Positions 1-11,289 of a stretch of 33,482 nt of DNA are shown piece after piece. A program made the translations under genes and the position numbers. Under the pieces are notes generated by a model. The model made no database searches. It was not told where the DNA came from and saw only the letters and a program-made list of their open reading frames with translations. Each line of letters begins with the position of its first letter. Position 1 is the first letter of the stretch. This stretch comes from Glomus cerebriforme (Eukaryota > Glomeromycota > Glomeromycetes > Glomerales > Glomeraceae): assembly GCA_003550305.1 (NCBI GenBank), contig QKYT01000004.1:369859-403340 (forward strand). The letters run 5' to 3'.

Positions 1-293
1 GATAATTCCAATTTGGGAAGTACGAAATCAAAATTTCGATTTGGGAATATCCCAAATCATGTTCAGAACAAAATCACGTTTGGGTTACAACATACCCATT
101 TTTTTTCTTATTCTTAAAAATCAAAATTAAATGATTTTTTACTAAGAGAATAAATTTTTTTTATTGAATTTTTTGGTATTTAATGCATCAGAAGATTATT
201 TTTTAACTATAAAATAAAAAGTAATACATGTCCCTATCAATTTATTGCACGTCGAAACAGACAAAAATACATTTATTTTTGCAAATAAATACA

Positions 294-392
294 ACTTTAA
301 ACGTTTGTTTTTGTGCGTAATAGGACTTTAAACGTTTAAATGTGAAATTAAACGTTTAAAGCACACTCTAAGCGTTTAAGCAAACGATTAAA
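294..392. repeat. Cluster of AAACGTTT-type palindromes
   Basis: The palindrome AAACGTTT, mostly as TTAAACGTTTAAA, occurs near 299-306, 329-338 and 349-358, with a diverged copy TAAGCGTTTAAG near 369-380 and a half-like AAACGATTAAA at 382-392. The last three cores are spaced by about 20 bp, roughly two DNA helical turns. The function is unknown; a multi-site protein-binding cluster or a subterminal repeat of a transposon would both fit. Confidence 0.5.
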
Positions 393-1127
393 TTCCTTAT
401 TTAGTTCTGACGAAAATTGTATATTTTTGCACATCGATAAAAAGAAGAACCACTAAAAACCTGTGGGATATTAAAAAGTCGGAGGTTTTTACTTTATATG
501 GGAGATTTTATCGTTTTATTGTATTTCTACATTCAAGAAGAAATTAATAATACTTTAATAAATTTTGTTTTGACTGTTTTTTACGTTGATTTGTCATAAC
601 GTATTATAACAATTTACAATTTTTATACGAAATATCAAGTTTGAAACTGATAATTTACGATAATACAGTCAAATTTAATTATTAAATAAATAAAAAAAAT
701 ATGCTAATTTGTAACAAAAAAAAAAATTACGAACATCAAATATTTATCAAAAAAATATGAAATAGGAGATTCTTTCGATTCTAACTTAGATATTGGTGTT
801 AATATGATATTGAGTATAATCTAAAGATTGATTGATATAGCCCGTGAATAACTAGTTATCATTCACTTCATATGGAATAACAATATGCAATTTGCCGCCA
901 GTGACTATATGCATAAACAAAATTCAGTTAATTCACGCATAATTATACATCATTTTTATCATCATTTTATTTTTTACTATCATAACAATTAAAGTACTAA
1001 TTATCATTAGTTGGTATGATCTATGATTTAAGAACTCCATCCTTCCGTAAAATTCAACTGTAATTTCACACCAAAGACGATTAGTTAATGAAATATTTAA
1101 ATATATATATTGTCCAAATTTTTGGGC

Positions 1128-1184
1128 CGATTCGTCCTTTGGACGTTTTAGCCAGGGTACGATTCGTCTAGTGGACGATTCGCC
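1128..1184. repeat. CGATTCG repeat cluster with GTCC/GGAC stems
   Basis: CGATTCGTC occurs at 1128-1136 and 1160-1168, and CGATTCGCC at 1176-1184, giving spacings of 32 and 16 bp. Two copies sit next to short stems: CGTCC-TTT-GGACG (1133-1145) and CGTC-TAGTG-GACG (1165-1177). The patch is far richer in CpG than the flanking DNA. It could be a terminal piece of a transposon; no coding signal is seen. Confidence 0.45.
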
Positions 1185-2767
1185 CCATCCTAAGCCACAT
1201 GATCATCCCGAATCCCGTTCCCATGTATATACTAATAAACTATATATACAGCATATTTATTATATAACTGATAAATAAAATAAAAAAAAAATAACTAAAA
1301 AATAAAATAAAATAAACTAAAAAAAATAACTAAAAATAAAATAAACTATAAAAATTGCACTTAGCCAGATATAGGTCAGCCTATGCCTGTTTCTCCTTAA
1401 CACACGTAAAGGTGAGACAAGGTTAAAAATTGACAAACTCAATTATAATTTAGAATCCGACTTGCCATATCATTATAAATATATTCAAGAATATTATACT
1501 TGCCGATTTTTTGAAAAAGTTAAACTCACAGTAAAGATTAGTCCGTAAGCAAATTCCCTTCTTATTACTTATTCTTTTATTTCTATTCTTTTTTTTTCAT
1601 TACAAATAGAATACTATTAAGTATTTCAATATATATATATATTTACTTACTGGGACTTATATGTTTATTACTAGATTAACCATGTACTGTTCCCCTCTAA
1701 CAATCCTTTGTATCATAAGGAAGGTGCATAACCAACCCCTCCTCCAGAACCTTCAGTAGACCTTACGACGGACTGTTATAAGGTAGATACATATCTCCAG
1801 AGCTTGGTAGACCTTATAAGCAAGAGGAGATAAAAAGGGCCTTAAAAAAGAAAGTCCAAATCCTTAGATCGATGTTAATTTGGTAATATGTAATTTAATA
1901 TTTAAATTAAAATCATGATGTAAACAATAGTTTAATTAAAATTAATTACTGTATATGTGCGTCACATTGTGTATATAGTACAGTAAATTTAATGGTTTTA
2001 GTCTTAAAATCTGATACCATTTATTTCCTAAGGGTAAGTAGTGATCGAGGAGACATTTTTAATAAAAAATTATAATTATTTAAAATTTAAATTTAAGGGG
2101 TACTGTAATCGGTTATCTTTTATCTTTTTTATTAATGAAATTTCGACAAAGTCGTGATATTTATATTTTTCATACGCCGAATTCCGAAATTTCATGTATA
2201 TGTCATACGTTAATCGATAAAAATAGTTAGTGACAGACGTAAAGTTTGAAACGTGCGTCTTCGAATTTTACCTAATCCATTATCACAATGCTAAATATTC
2301 TGAAAAAATTTTTTTTTTTTGTGTAAAAATCTTATTTACAATATTTATTACCTAACTCTAATGATTGTGTGGAATCGGGATTAAGAAATGATAAGGGTCC
2401 ATTATCATATTAATTTTAAACTGAATTAATTTAGCAATCAATTTTTTTTTTTGCGTTTAAAGTTTGAAGTGATTTTCCCTTGGCATTCCGATGCAAATCA
2501 TAAACATTAAAGTTTTATATTATATTTAAAATATAAATTCACATTAAATACATGCACTTAGGGAGAATAGAAATACTATCATCACATTTTGAGTTCCTAT
2601 GACTGAAGATCTGCCCAAATTTATTTAGTATCCGCAGATATAATGAATAATGATTTATTATATTCTATATTAAATATTATAACAGTAATACAAAAATGAA
2701 CGTTATAAAATAATATAAGCATTAATTAATCATAAGATTATTTTTTTAAAATATTATTAATAGTAAG

Positions 2768-3799
2768 CTATCGATTAACAATTTTCTGAACAATAATTCT
2801 GACAGAAATAAAATAAGTATGATAATATTCTACTTCTTCCGCATATTGTTTTAACATCATTTCGATTTCTTCTTTATTTACTGATCGGTTGTACGAATTT
2901 ATTTCATGGAATATAACATTAAAGAATTCTAAACTCTATTATAATTTAATATTAAAAATAAACATTATTTTAATTGGTTTTGAACATTTATTATTTATTT
3001 TTTAAGACGAATAATAAATCATATATCTTACTAATTTTCCAAGAATTTCTCCCCAATTTCCGATAGGAATAAGTCTTTCATCTATATAGACTTGATTAAT
3101 TTGATCATCTGCATCTAAAAGTTCAACGATATCATCCAGTGTATCATAAATGTAAAGTTTATTACTTTCTATAAAATCTTCCATAACTTTTTTTTTTTAT
3201 TTGGAACGCAAAAAAATAAAATTAAAATAAATTTCATGTGAAAAAAAATGATTATAACGAAATTTTTTAGAAAACTTACACAAATTCACTAAACGTTTAA
3301 AATTTGGACCCATAGATTTAATATCCTCAAGATCCAATAATTCCACCCATCCACTTGGTTTACATACTCTGAGTATTTCTTTAATTACTTTTTCTTCCCA
3401 TTCATCCTCAATGAAAGACATTCTAAAAAATCTCATGTGTACAAAATCAAAAGAATTATTTTCAAAAGGCAGGCCTTTTAAAATGTCACTTTGAATAAAT
3501 TGTAAATTATTTCTTGGAATATATTTAGAGAATTTTGGTGATGCACCTACTCCAGTTAATTTTGCTAATGGATATTCTTCTGAAAGTTGTAAGAGCCATT
3601 CGTATGAATCACAACATCCTACTTCTAATACTTTAAAATCCTTTCCTTTTTTTAATTCTTCTTCAATTGGAGAAACAAAATTGACTCCCCAACTTTTTTT
3701 CATTAATTCATGAACTATTTCTGATACTTTACATTGAATTGCTTTATAATTCGTTGTATTGATTTCTTGTTCTGATGACAATTTTTGAATTTGTGACAT
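2768..3799 (-). CDS. Class I SAM-dependent methyltransferase-like protein (3 exons)
   Basis: The gene reads on the minus strand as exon 1 3799-3280, exon 2 3186-3032 and exon 3 2935-2768. Introns are 93 nt (donor GTAAGT, acceptor AAAG after a polyA/T run) and 96 nt (donor GTAAGA, acceptor ATAATAG). Phases join exactly, giving 280 aa, a normal length for a small class I methyltransferase. Motif I is VLEVGCCDS (57-65), strand beta2 is LTGVGAS (81-87), the motif II region is SFDFVHMRFF, and motif III lies around LRVCKPSGWVEL (143-154). The C-terminal part has a PIGNWG segment shared, from memory, with a large family of fungal methyltransferases. Two things are odd. Motif I lacks the later glycines of GxGxG, and the usual ribose-binding acidic residue after beta2 appears to be Gly85, so SAM binding may be weakened. 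The substrate is unknown. The start ATG is the first in an open frame. Confidence 0.8.
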
Positions 3800-4360
3800 C
3801 GTTTCAATATTAAATAAATTAATTATATCAAATAATAAAGAAAATTATTTTTTCTCTTAACAAGAAGTGCGGTTAGTTATATATTAAAAAGTTAAACCAC
3901 ATGCTTACGTCAATCTCATGAATCTTTAAAGCTATCAACAGATATCACAAGGAGGTGCATTGATCATCATATATCTGATGTCCTTATTTTTTTAGTACTC
4001 TTTTTAACGATTTAGAAGGTTTTTAGAAAGTTACTAATTACCCCAAAATTATATATATATATTTATTGACTATCTAAAAAATCATGATTATTTTTGGTCA
4101 GTAATTGTCATTAAATGATTGTCATCATCAGGTGTAATCACATATGCCGATTTACAAGATTCCAAAGAATATCAGAGATAATGATTTTATTATATATTTT
4201 TGAAATAAAAAATTTGTCCCTTTTTTAGAAGAAATTAATTCATAATTAATACTTTTATATTTATATTTTTAAATATATACAGTATTTATAAAATAATGAA
4301 TTAACTACGCAAGAATACTTATATACATATTGATAGGGTTTTTTATGGTTCAATTTGCGC
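3800..4360. other. Intergenic, upstream of the methyltransferase gene
   Basis: No coding exon is seen. The DNA is AT-rich and includes the presumed minus-strand promoter of the methyltransferase gene, but no clear TATA box or known regulatory motif stands out. Confidence 0.5.
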
Positions 4361-4739
4361 TAGAGGTGCAGACTTGACTTTTGATAATGAATTAATGATG
4401 CGATCTCAAATTACATCACGTCATTAACATAGTTTTAACGTCTTACGTAACTAAAAAAAACTTAAAGTTTTTCTAGCAAGTTACTATTTATTTTATTTAT
4501 AATTTTGAAATTTTAAATGCAGATTTCACTTTAAATTTTTATATAAAGTATAAAATTTAAGAGATAAAGTTTAAAGGAAGTACTGAAGTCTATATTATTC
4601 TAAGTATTTCACGTAAAAAGCTTTAAAAAATCCATATAGCAAAAGTCATTTATAACGTCATATGACAATGTGACGCTATTGACGTGACTCTAAAAAAAAA
4701 ATTACATAACTGTAAAAGGTTCAAATGTCTGCACCTCTA
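4361..4739. mobile_element. MITE-like element with 13-bp perfect inverted repeats and TA flanks
   Basis: TAGAGGTGCAGAC at 4361-4373 is repeated in perfect inverted orientation as GTCTGCACCTCTA at 4727-4739. If TA is the target duplication, the element proper is 4363-4737 (375 bp) with GAGGTGCAGAC termini. TA duplication is typical of the Tc1/mariner superfamily. Short subterminal ACGTCA/TGACGT motifs lie near both ends, for example near 4412 and 4682. There is no open reading frame, so it would be a non-autonomous copy mobilised in trans. Confidence 0.75.
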
Positions 4740-4958
4740 AGTCAACAAAAATTATGAGCATAATTGATGCAAGGGTGAAGGCGACGGCTCATGCTGAAAT
4801 ATATTAAATAAAATAGCAAAAAAAAAACGACATTGATTTCATTAAGGTACATTTGTTACGAACACAACCAAAATTATACATATTTGCATATGTTAGTTAA
4901 AACATCATAAACAGTACAGTTTCATAATGAAACTGCTTTCAATCTGATCGTAAAACAA

Positions 4959-5131
4959 ATTTATCGCTCTTTTCAAAATGGTGCTACCTATATATAGATT
5001 ATATACAGTAATGAGATTATAGAATGATACAGGACAAAACCGGACAATTTGTCCTGTAATCGTCCTATAATCTTAATTTTTTTATTATATATTTTGTAAT
5101 AAGGTGCACCATTTTGAAAAGAGCAATAAAT
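4959..5131. mobile_element. Foldback MITE with 26-bp terminal inverted repeats
   Basis: The 26 bp at 4959-4984 and at 5106-5131 are inverted repeats with one mismatch; the shared core is GCTCTTTTCAAAATGGTGC. Inside, 5015-5072 forms a second nested hairpin built from GATTATAG, CAGGACAAA, TTTGTCCTG and TATAATC. The whole 173-bp unit can fold on itself. The target-site duplication is not clear because the ends run into T/A-rich DNA. It carries no ORF. The superfamily is undetermined. Confidence 0.75.
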
Positions 5132-6200
5132 TTTTTGGTTTATGTTTATTATCGTCGTTATTAAAATAATGTTAGTCTAATGATAAAGTTTGTGATTACC
5201 AATTTTCGTCCAATTCACGTTTTTTTTTCATCTACATATGCAGTACATGCAGTATGCAATATTGAATTAAACCTTATTAATATATACTGTATATATGACA
5301 TAGTCTCGGTATACTGTATTCCCGTATTTTAACTCTAATGAATATAATTTTTTTATTTTGTCTATAACTGATAAAATCATCTTAATTCCGACCGAAATTA
5401 TGACTCTTAATTTATTATGACGTCACACATTTTCGTTAAAACCATTTTCATACAATTCCATTTAAACACTAATGACCCAATTCAATTAAAATTCAATATT
5501 TGTTTAATGTTACCTCTTTTTATAATTTTCAGAAGGTTTTTTAACACCGAAATTAAGAATAATTTCTTAATTTCAAATGTTCAATAAATGAATTATAACA
5601 CTCTAATTTTGGCCAAAATTAATGAAAATTCTAGCGGTCTGGCCATGTTTTTAATCTCCCCATTCTTTAAATATAGTAGCCTTATCAAAGACTGATAAAT
5701 GATTATCTGTTATCATATATAAATATTAACAAAGATTTCCATTGAATAATGTAATAATATTAAATCAGGATTAGTATTAACAAAAAGGATTTTGTGCAGG
5801 CTTAGATTCATTACTTTGATTGGTCCCTTCGGGAACTTGCGCCCAACGGCAAACGCCATTAATAAGATTAAAAAAAAAAAGATGCCAAGCCTCAAGTGTC
5901 GATGATAGCACTTATTTAATGGTTTAAAAATTCCTTTACACATAATATCAAATATACAAGATCTATAGTGCTAAAAATTAACTATAAGATATTCTTTAGC
6001 TTCATTATCCTGAACAGTTGTGTTTTAATATGAAACTCAAAATAATATTTAATTATATTTTGAAAAAAGCATTAGTTTATCTTTATACAATAGATTTTCA
6101 AAAACACGGACTATTTTGCTCATAAACTTTTTTGATAATCATAATTTTGACATATTAGTAAAAATTGCTTAAAAAAAAGAGGAATTTGCAGCATTATGAT
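5132..6200. other. Intergenic region with two strong palindromes
   Basis: I see no convincing gene. A perfect 11-bp stem with a 4-nt loop lies at 5549-5574 and a perfect 18-bp palindrome at 5604-5621. A 76-codon minus-strand open frame at 5713-5943 has a hydrophobic stretch, but it lacks family resemblance, and I do not call it a gene. Confidence 0.5.
5549..5621. repeat. Hairpin and perfect 18-bp palindrome
   Basis: GAAATTAAGAA (5549-5559), loop TAAT, then TTCTTAATTTC (5564-5574) is a perfect stem-loop. Thirty bases further on, TAATTTTGGCCAAAATTA (5604-5621) is a perfect palindrome. The pair could be the remains of a small inverted-repeat element; no transposase is present. Confidence 0.55.
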
Positions 6201-6429
6201 CTAAGAACTTCATCCACTTTTTAATGTTTCAATAAAGATACGAAATTAGACTTTTTCAAATAATGGGTTTGATTTATTCTGATTGTTAATGATTGTGATA
6301 GTATTGTTTTAACACAAGAATTAGTTAAATCTTTGCAATATATTATGAAATTATAGTACGCAATATCAATTTATGTGACCATTAGGCATTGATTTTCCTC
6401 AAAGATTTGGTTACCTCAAGTTTTAGCTA

Positions 6430-7029
6430 ATCTTAGTCTTATGCCACGATTATTAACAGTTTGTCAGGAAAAATTTAAATAAGTGGTACGCCCATGTATA
6501 TAGTGCACCTTTTTATAAAAACATTTGGAATTTAGCCACAATAGACAATATAGACTTTAAAGAAAAAGTTTTATGTTTGAAACGTGATAATTCACATGCT
6601 ATTTTAAGGATGGCTTTGTTTCATTAGGACAATGATTTGTAAAGATCTTTGAAATTCATTTGGAACAATTTCCCTTCATTTCTGTACCTTTGATTCTTGC
6701 TCCTACTATACAAGAACTATATCATGAATCAATAATGGTGCCTTTATGTAACCTAATAACATCCAATCTTGAAAGTTTGTTTCGGTTTACTACCGAATTA
6801 TTTATCACTATCAAACCTTTTGGAGACTAGACATTGCAAGGAGCAATTGATAGAGGCTCATGCTTGTGAGTTAATCCTGAGAGAAGGAAAGATGGATTTT
6901 GTAAAAAATTTTGAGAGAAAATTTAATGCCATTCCTAAATTGTACTATACCTTGATTTGTGCTGTTAGAGGAATTGCAGTAATTATAGAAAAGTGTAGCA
7001 AATATAATATGAAAGATTATTTCCCTTAA
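6430..7029 (+). pseudogene. Broken coding remnant, unrecognised
   Basis: Coding-like stretches run on the plus strand in shifting frames: about 49 codons at 6478-6626 (…NKWYAHVYSAPFYKNIWN…), another frame around 6660-6830, and 86 open codons at 6769-7029 containing FNAIPKLYYTLICAVRG and ending at a stop. The pieces are separated by frameshifts and stops, and the protein-like composition contrasts with the flanking low-complexity DNA. I do not recognise the family. Its position inside a CpG-depleted repeat block suggests a transposon-derived or long-dead gene. Confidence 0.35.
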
Positions 7030-9960
7030 TTCAACAGAACAAGCCAAGAAAATTATCATATGATAATCACAAAATTTTTTATTAATTTTAATTATAATGA
7101 TATTAAAACCACTTTCAATATAGAAGATATCAATTTTCTCAAAATTTCATAAATTTTCACAATACCTTCACATATTTCTGTATTTCCTTTTAACATAAAA
7201 ACGAAATTAAAAAAAAAATTGAATTTATTAATTAATTTATTCATGAAATATTACATTTTGACCAACTTTCTCTGCTCAAAGGGATTTGGATTTTATCTAA
7301 AACTTGTATTTAATTTGAATAATTAGTTTATATTTCTTTAAAATATTCATTATATTGGATAAATGACAAGATTTTTACATAAATCTTTCTGGAATAATTT
7401 GTGTGCACTAATGTGTTTAATAATATACTAGTAGGGAATTAATAATGGTCATAAAACTCAATTGCACATATTTAATTGATGGAAATGGATATAGATAGGT
7501 TCTCTATTCATAATATCTCATCATAAGATGTCAGTCAAATCATGCTTCATACCCAAAATTAGTTTAATGAGCTGTTGCTGTGGCAGGAAAGTTATATGCG
7601 TTCTGCACTTTGTTATTTATTTAACATGATGATTCCAAATAGACGATTAGCTTACTGAATTATTCACCACACTGGAAAAAAAGAAACATTCAAATGTAAA
7701 CAGTTTATCATGCATATATTAAAAAGAAGTTTTACAGATGGAAATGCTAATATGATAATTTATAGGAATTAAATATTATAGTGGAATAAACAAATGGAAG
7801 AAAATTAAGAATGCTGCTGAAGTTCAAAGAAATGAAGATTCAAAAATTCGAATTCCTAAGGATGATCTTATAGTCTTGCAGCATTTAAAATTTTTTAAGC
7901 AAATTATTTATATTTATATAGCCACTTCTCCTGTTTCTACTATTACTTTATTAAGATACAGTATCTTAATCTTATGTTAAATGTTAACTCTCTATTACTG
8001 ACCAAATAGAAGCTTATAACATTTTAAAGGATCTTCAAATGACTGTATTACATAACAGATAATGTCTTAACAAAATGCATATTTAATATATATTAAAAGA
8101 ACATATTGATTTGGTTAAGTTATTAAAAAATCATAACAAACCACTAGTTAGAAATGCAATAAGCAGCAAATTAGAATAATTAAAGTATATTTAGTAACTT
8201 TATAAAATGTAATTCTAAAGAAAACTCATTATAAAGTATAGGACAAATTAATGCTAATGATAATTGATAATATCTACTGCTGTGAAATGCCACATTAGAA
8301 TTATTGCATGTTTTTTTATTTAGATAAAAGACAAGTAAAGAAACTATACTTGAAGAACTGAAGCTTTTTCAAAGCTGCTGTTTTTTCTTCTCACTATGGC
8401 TGCTCAAATTAAATACTTTGCTTTGCATCATAATCAATCAATGTTTATTATGCTATCATTCTTATAGTAAGAAAGCCAAATGCTTAATTCCAAAGAAAGC
8501 AAGCATATCACAACCCAAAATACAATGTATTTATTGTTATTAGGCACACTGGCTTATCAACTGTCCAGATATATACTGAAGCAATATGATAGATGTTAGC
8601 TTCAGATCTGCTGCTGATCAATTTTAAAAGTACATGATTAAAGCACCAGATGTTGCTTTTATGCCTAAAATACATTCTACTGGCTAATTGATGAACAGTG
8701 TTAGATCTTCTAGGTGCTCTCTTTACCCTACATTTCTTGTTAAAGTCAATAATACTATTGGAAAGGATATATATAATTTAAAATTCAAGAAAACAAACAA
8801 GAAATTTAAAGAAGAAAATTTTAACATTAAATTTAATTAATAAATTTTGGCAAATAGTTATGAATAAAGTAATATAATAAAAGTTTTTATTAAAAAACAT
8901 TACAATGAACTTTATGTATAAATATTTTAATATTCAATATTTCACTTATTAGAAGTGATAAGTGATTTTGCAAGTGCTCAATTATTAGAGGAGGGAAATT
9001 GATTTAGTAGTCAGTTAGATTTGTTCTGCTGAATGCTTATTGCTTGCAATTGAATAACTTTGCTAAATATGAACCTAAACCTGTTATATACCAAAGTTAA
9101 AAAAAAGAACAAATTTTGACAGTTAGCCAAAAATTATAATATTGATTAGAGTTAAAGTACTAATAATAAATAATATATATAATACAATCAATAAAAGCAA
9201 AAATATATGCATTTATTATATATTGATTACTTTATTCACATCCTTACTGGTCTTTGTTTATAAAATTTTGGATTACTTATTATTTTATTTTTATGGATAA
9301 AATTCTTAAAGAATGCATTATTTTACTACTTCTGCATATAAATACTAAGAAAGTGCAAATTACTATCTCTTTTTATTACTTTACCAACAAACAGGCCATT
9401 ACATACAACTTTTCATTTTATTTACTGTAAAAAAAAACTTTGAAATTATGGTTGGAAAAAACCTGCAAATAGCAATTGGAGTCATCATAATTATTTTTTT
9501 TAAATGTTGAATTCCAAAATAGAGGTGCATTGCACATACATTTAATATTTTAAGTTGAAAAAATTATATTTGAAATAATAACAAAAAACACATGTTATTA
9601 AATAAATAAAAGAATTATGTTCAAATAATGTAGTCATAAGATCATACATACAAGTTTTTAAATTTATAAATATGTAGAATTTAGAAATATAAAGCATGCA
9701 AAAAAAACTGAAATAATTAATAACTTACTTTCGGACTTTAAAATGAGTCACGTTGATATATATCAGTGTTTTATCACTCAGATTCAAATCCTGAACCAGA
9801 ACTTTATCAACTAGTATCAAATTTACACATATTGTCCTAAAAGTGTGGCAAACCTGCATCTTTTGATTAAATATACAAGAAAAAATTTCCTTTCTTATAT
9901 TTACCAATAACTTACTATAATATTAATAAATAAATATATATATATATATTAATGTATAAC
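7030..9960 (+). mobile_element. Decayed repeat DNA, probably retroelement-derived
   Basis: No intact ORF is present. Short plus-strand coding-like patches occur, such as 7785-7880 (GINKWKKIKNAAEVQRNED…) and 8470-8830. The latter contains the string CIYCY, a stop, then AHWLINCPD, loosely like a retroviral-type CCHC zinc knuckle with one residue missing. From 7849 to about 9731 there is not one CpG dinucleotide, consistent with long-term methylation-driven C-to-T decay. The assignment to a retroelement is an inference. Confidence 0.35.
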
Positions 9961-9989
9961 TGAAAAAGATAAATGGTAGCTTCTTATCA

Positions 9990-10900
9990 TTCAGATGTAC
10001 TAAGTTGGTAAAAGTCACTGATATTAAGGACTTACCCTCTGTTAAGAAATACTATCAGTTTCATCTTGTATTTCCAGATAATGCAAAAAGATAACAACCT
10101 GTAGAAAATAGACAAGGAACTTCTTACAACTGACATTAACAAACAAATCACTAAGGTCAACAAAGAGATTTCAAATCTGCTGATAAGTTAAAGGTAGAAC
10201 TCTCTATTATAAAAGATGTGGCTAATAATTCTCCTGACAAGTATAAAAGATAAAGCTTCATTGGAGGAAAAATAGGACAAAAATATCACCTACAATACTA
10301 GGTAATTTTCTGAGAAATTTCTCAAAATAAAATCTGCCCTGCCTAAAGTATGTAAAGATGACTTCCTTTTGGAGTCTTTTAAAGCTGATGTTATGAGATT
10401 ATATCTTGATGCTTATTCAGTCCACTTGAAAACTCTTTATACTAATACTCATACTGTCTACTTAAAAACATGAAAAGTTTGCTCCATGAATTTTTCACAT
10501 AAAGAAGTCTCAAACTATGTCTCGCTCAGGAAATTCAGGCAAACTGAAAGGAAACCCAAAAAACAATAAAGAAGGTTGAAGGGAAAGAATCTTTTTCCTA
10601 TAGTTAACCCAGAAGCCTAAACCTTCTCAGCAATAAACACTAGCAGAGAACCAAACTCTCATTTTAAAGTTGCTAACCCTAAATTCCAAGAAATATAGGG
10701 CTATATTCTTAGCTAGTCTAAATTCAAAAAAGTTCCAGTCATCTTACAAGAAAAACTGAAGTAAAACAAACCAAAAAACTACCAAAAAGGAGGAACAAGA
10801 GGAAGAAGCACTAGCTCCAAGTCTACTCCCAAGGTAGGACCTAATATCAGTCCTTCAAGAATAACAAGAAAAACATGAAAAAATTCAGCCCAGTTACATT
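9990..10900 (+). pseudogene. ORF1/gag-like retroelement remnant
   Basis: A plus-strand frame from about 10329 to 10700 reads through with only a few stops (…ALPKVCKDDFLLESFKADV…, then …FSHKEVSNYVSLRKF…). It is followed by a basic, Ser/Pro/Lys-rich segment up to about 10870. An earlier patch near 9995-10080 reads VTDIKDLPSVKKYYQFHLVF. The pattern is a charged, partly basic protein of low conservation, located upstream of a LINE polymerase tail, and suits an ORF1/gag product. The exact family is not recognised. It is clearly non-functional. Confidence 0.4.
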
Positions 10901-11289
10901 TCTAATATGGAATGCTTATATGAACATCCAATATATAAGCAATATAAATTGCAAAATTAGAATCTTCATATGTATTTATTATAATACACAATATCAGAAG
11001 ATAAATATATAAGCATATTGTTGCTTGATTCCTTAGTTCAATAAAATGTACAGTACATTTTTATTAGTTTAATTCTTTTAAATCTTCTCTTGTTGATGAT
11101 TTGGGATATTAATTCAAATGATAGTGATGGCAATAACAAAGATATTAAGCAATTACCACCAATTGTAAATAAGGGAATACCCTATTTTCATATATGGTAT
11201 TACCATGTGATTTCTTATTATGTGGTGCAGTAAATGATCATCAGGTGAAAAAGGTGAAAATGGTATTACCTATTAAATCTATTTAATCT

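Larger units (their letters stand above)
1..2767. other. AT-rich intergenic region, no gene recognised
   Basis: I see no convincing coding exon in this 2.8 kb. It holds a short hairpin at 39-57 (ATTTGGGA, ATA, TCCCAAAT), a cluster of AAACGTTT palindromes at 294-392, a CpG-rich patch with three CGATTCG copies at 1128-1184, low-complexity A/T tracts around 1260-1350, and a GC-richer stretch at about 1690-1860. That stretch contains related strings TAGACCTTACGAC and TAGACCTTATAAG and may be a transposon or LTR relic, though I could not identify its family. Confidence 0.6.

Noticed and set aside
5713..5943. 76-codon minus-strand open frame with a hydrophobic stretch
   Set aside because: No family resemblance, no splice partners and no conserved motif; a frame of this length is plausible by chance.
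8540..8590. CCHC zinc-knuckle of a gag protein
   Set aside because: The spacing is CX3H instead of CX4H after the second Cys, and a stop lies within it, so it is mentioned only as weak support for retroelement origin.
9775..9800. tRNA T-loop-like string GATTCAAATCC
   Set aside because: No matching A-box, acceptor stem or cloverleaf can be drawn on either strand.
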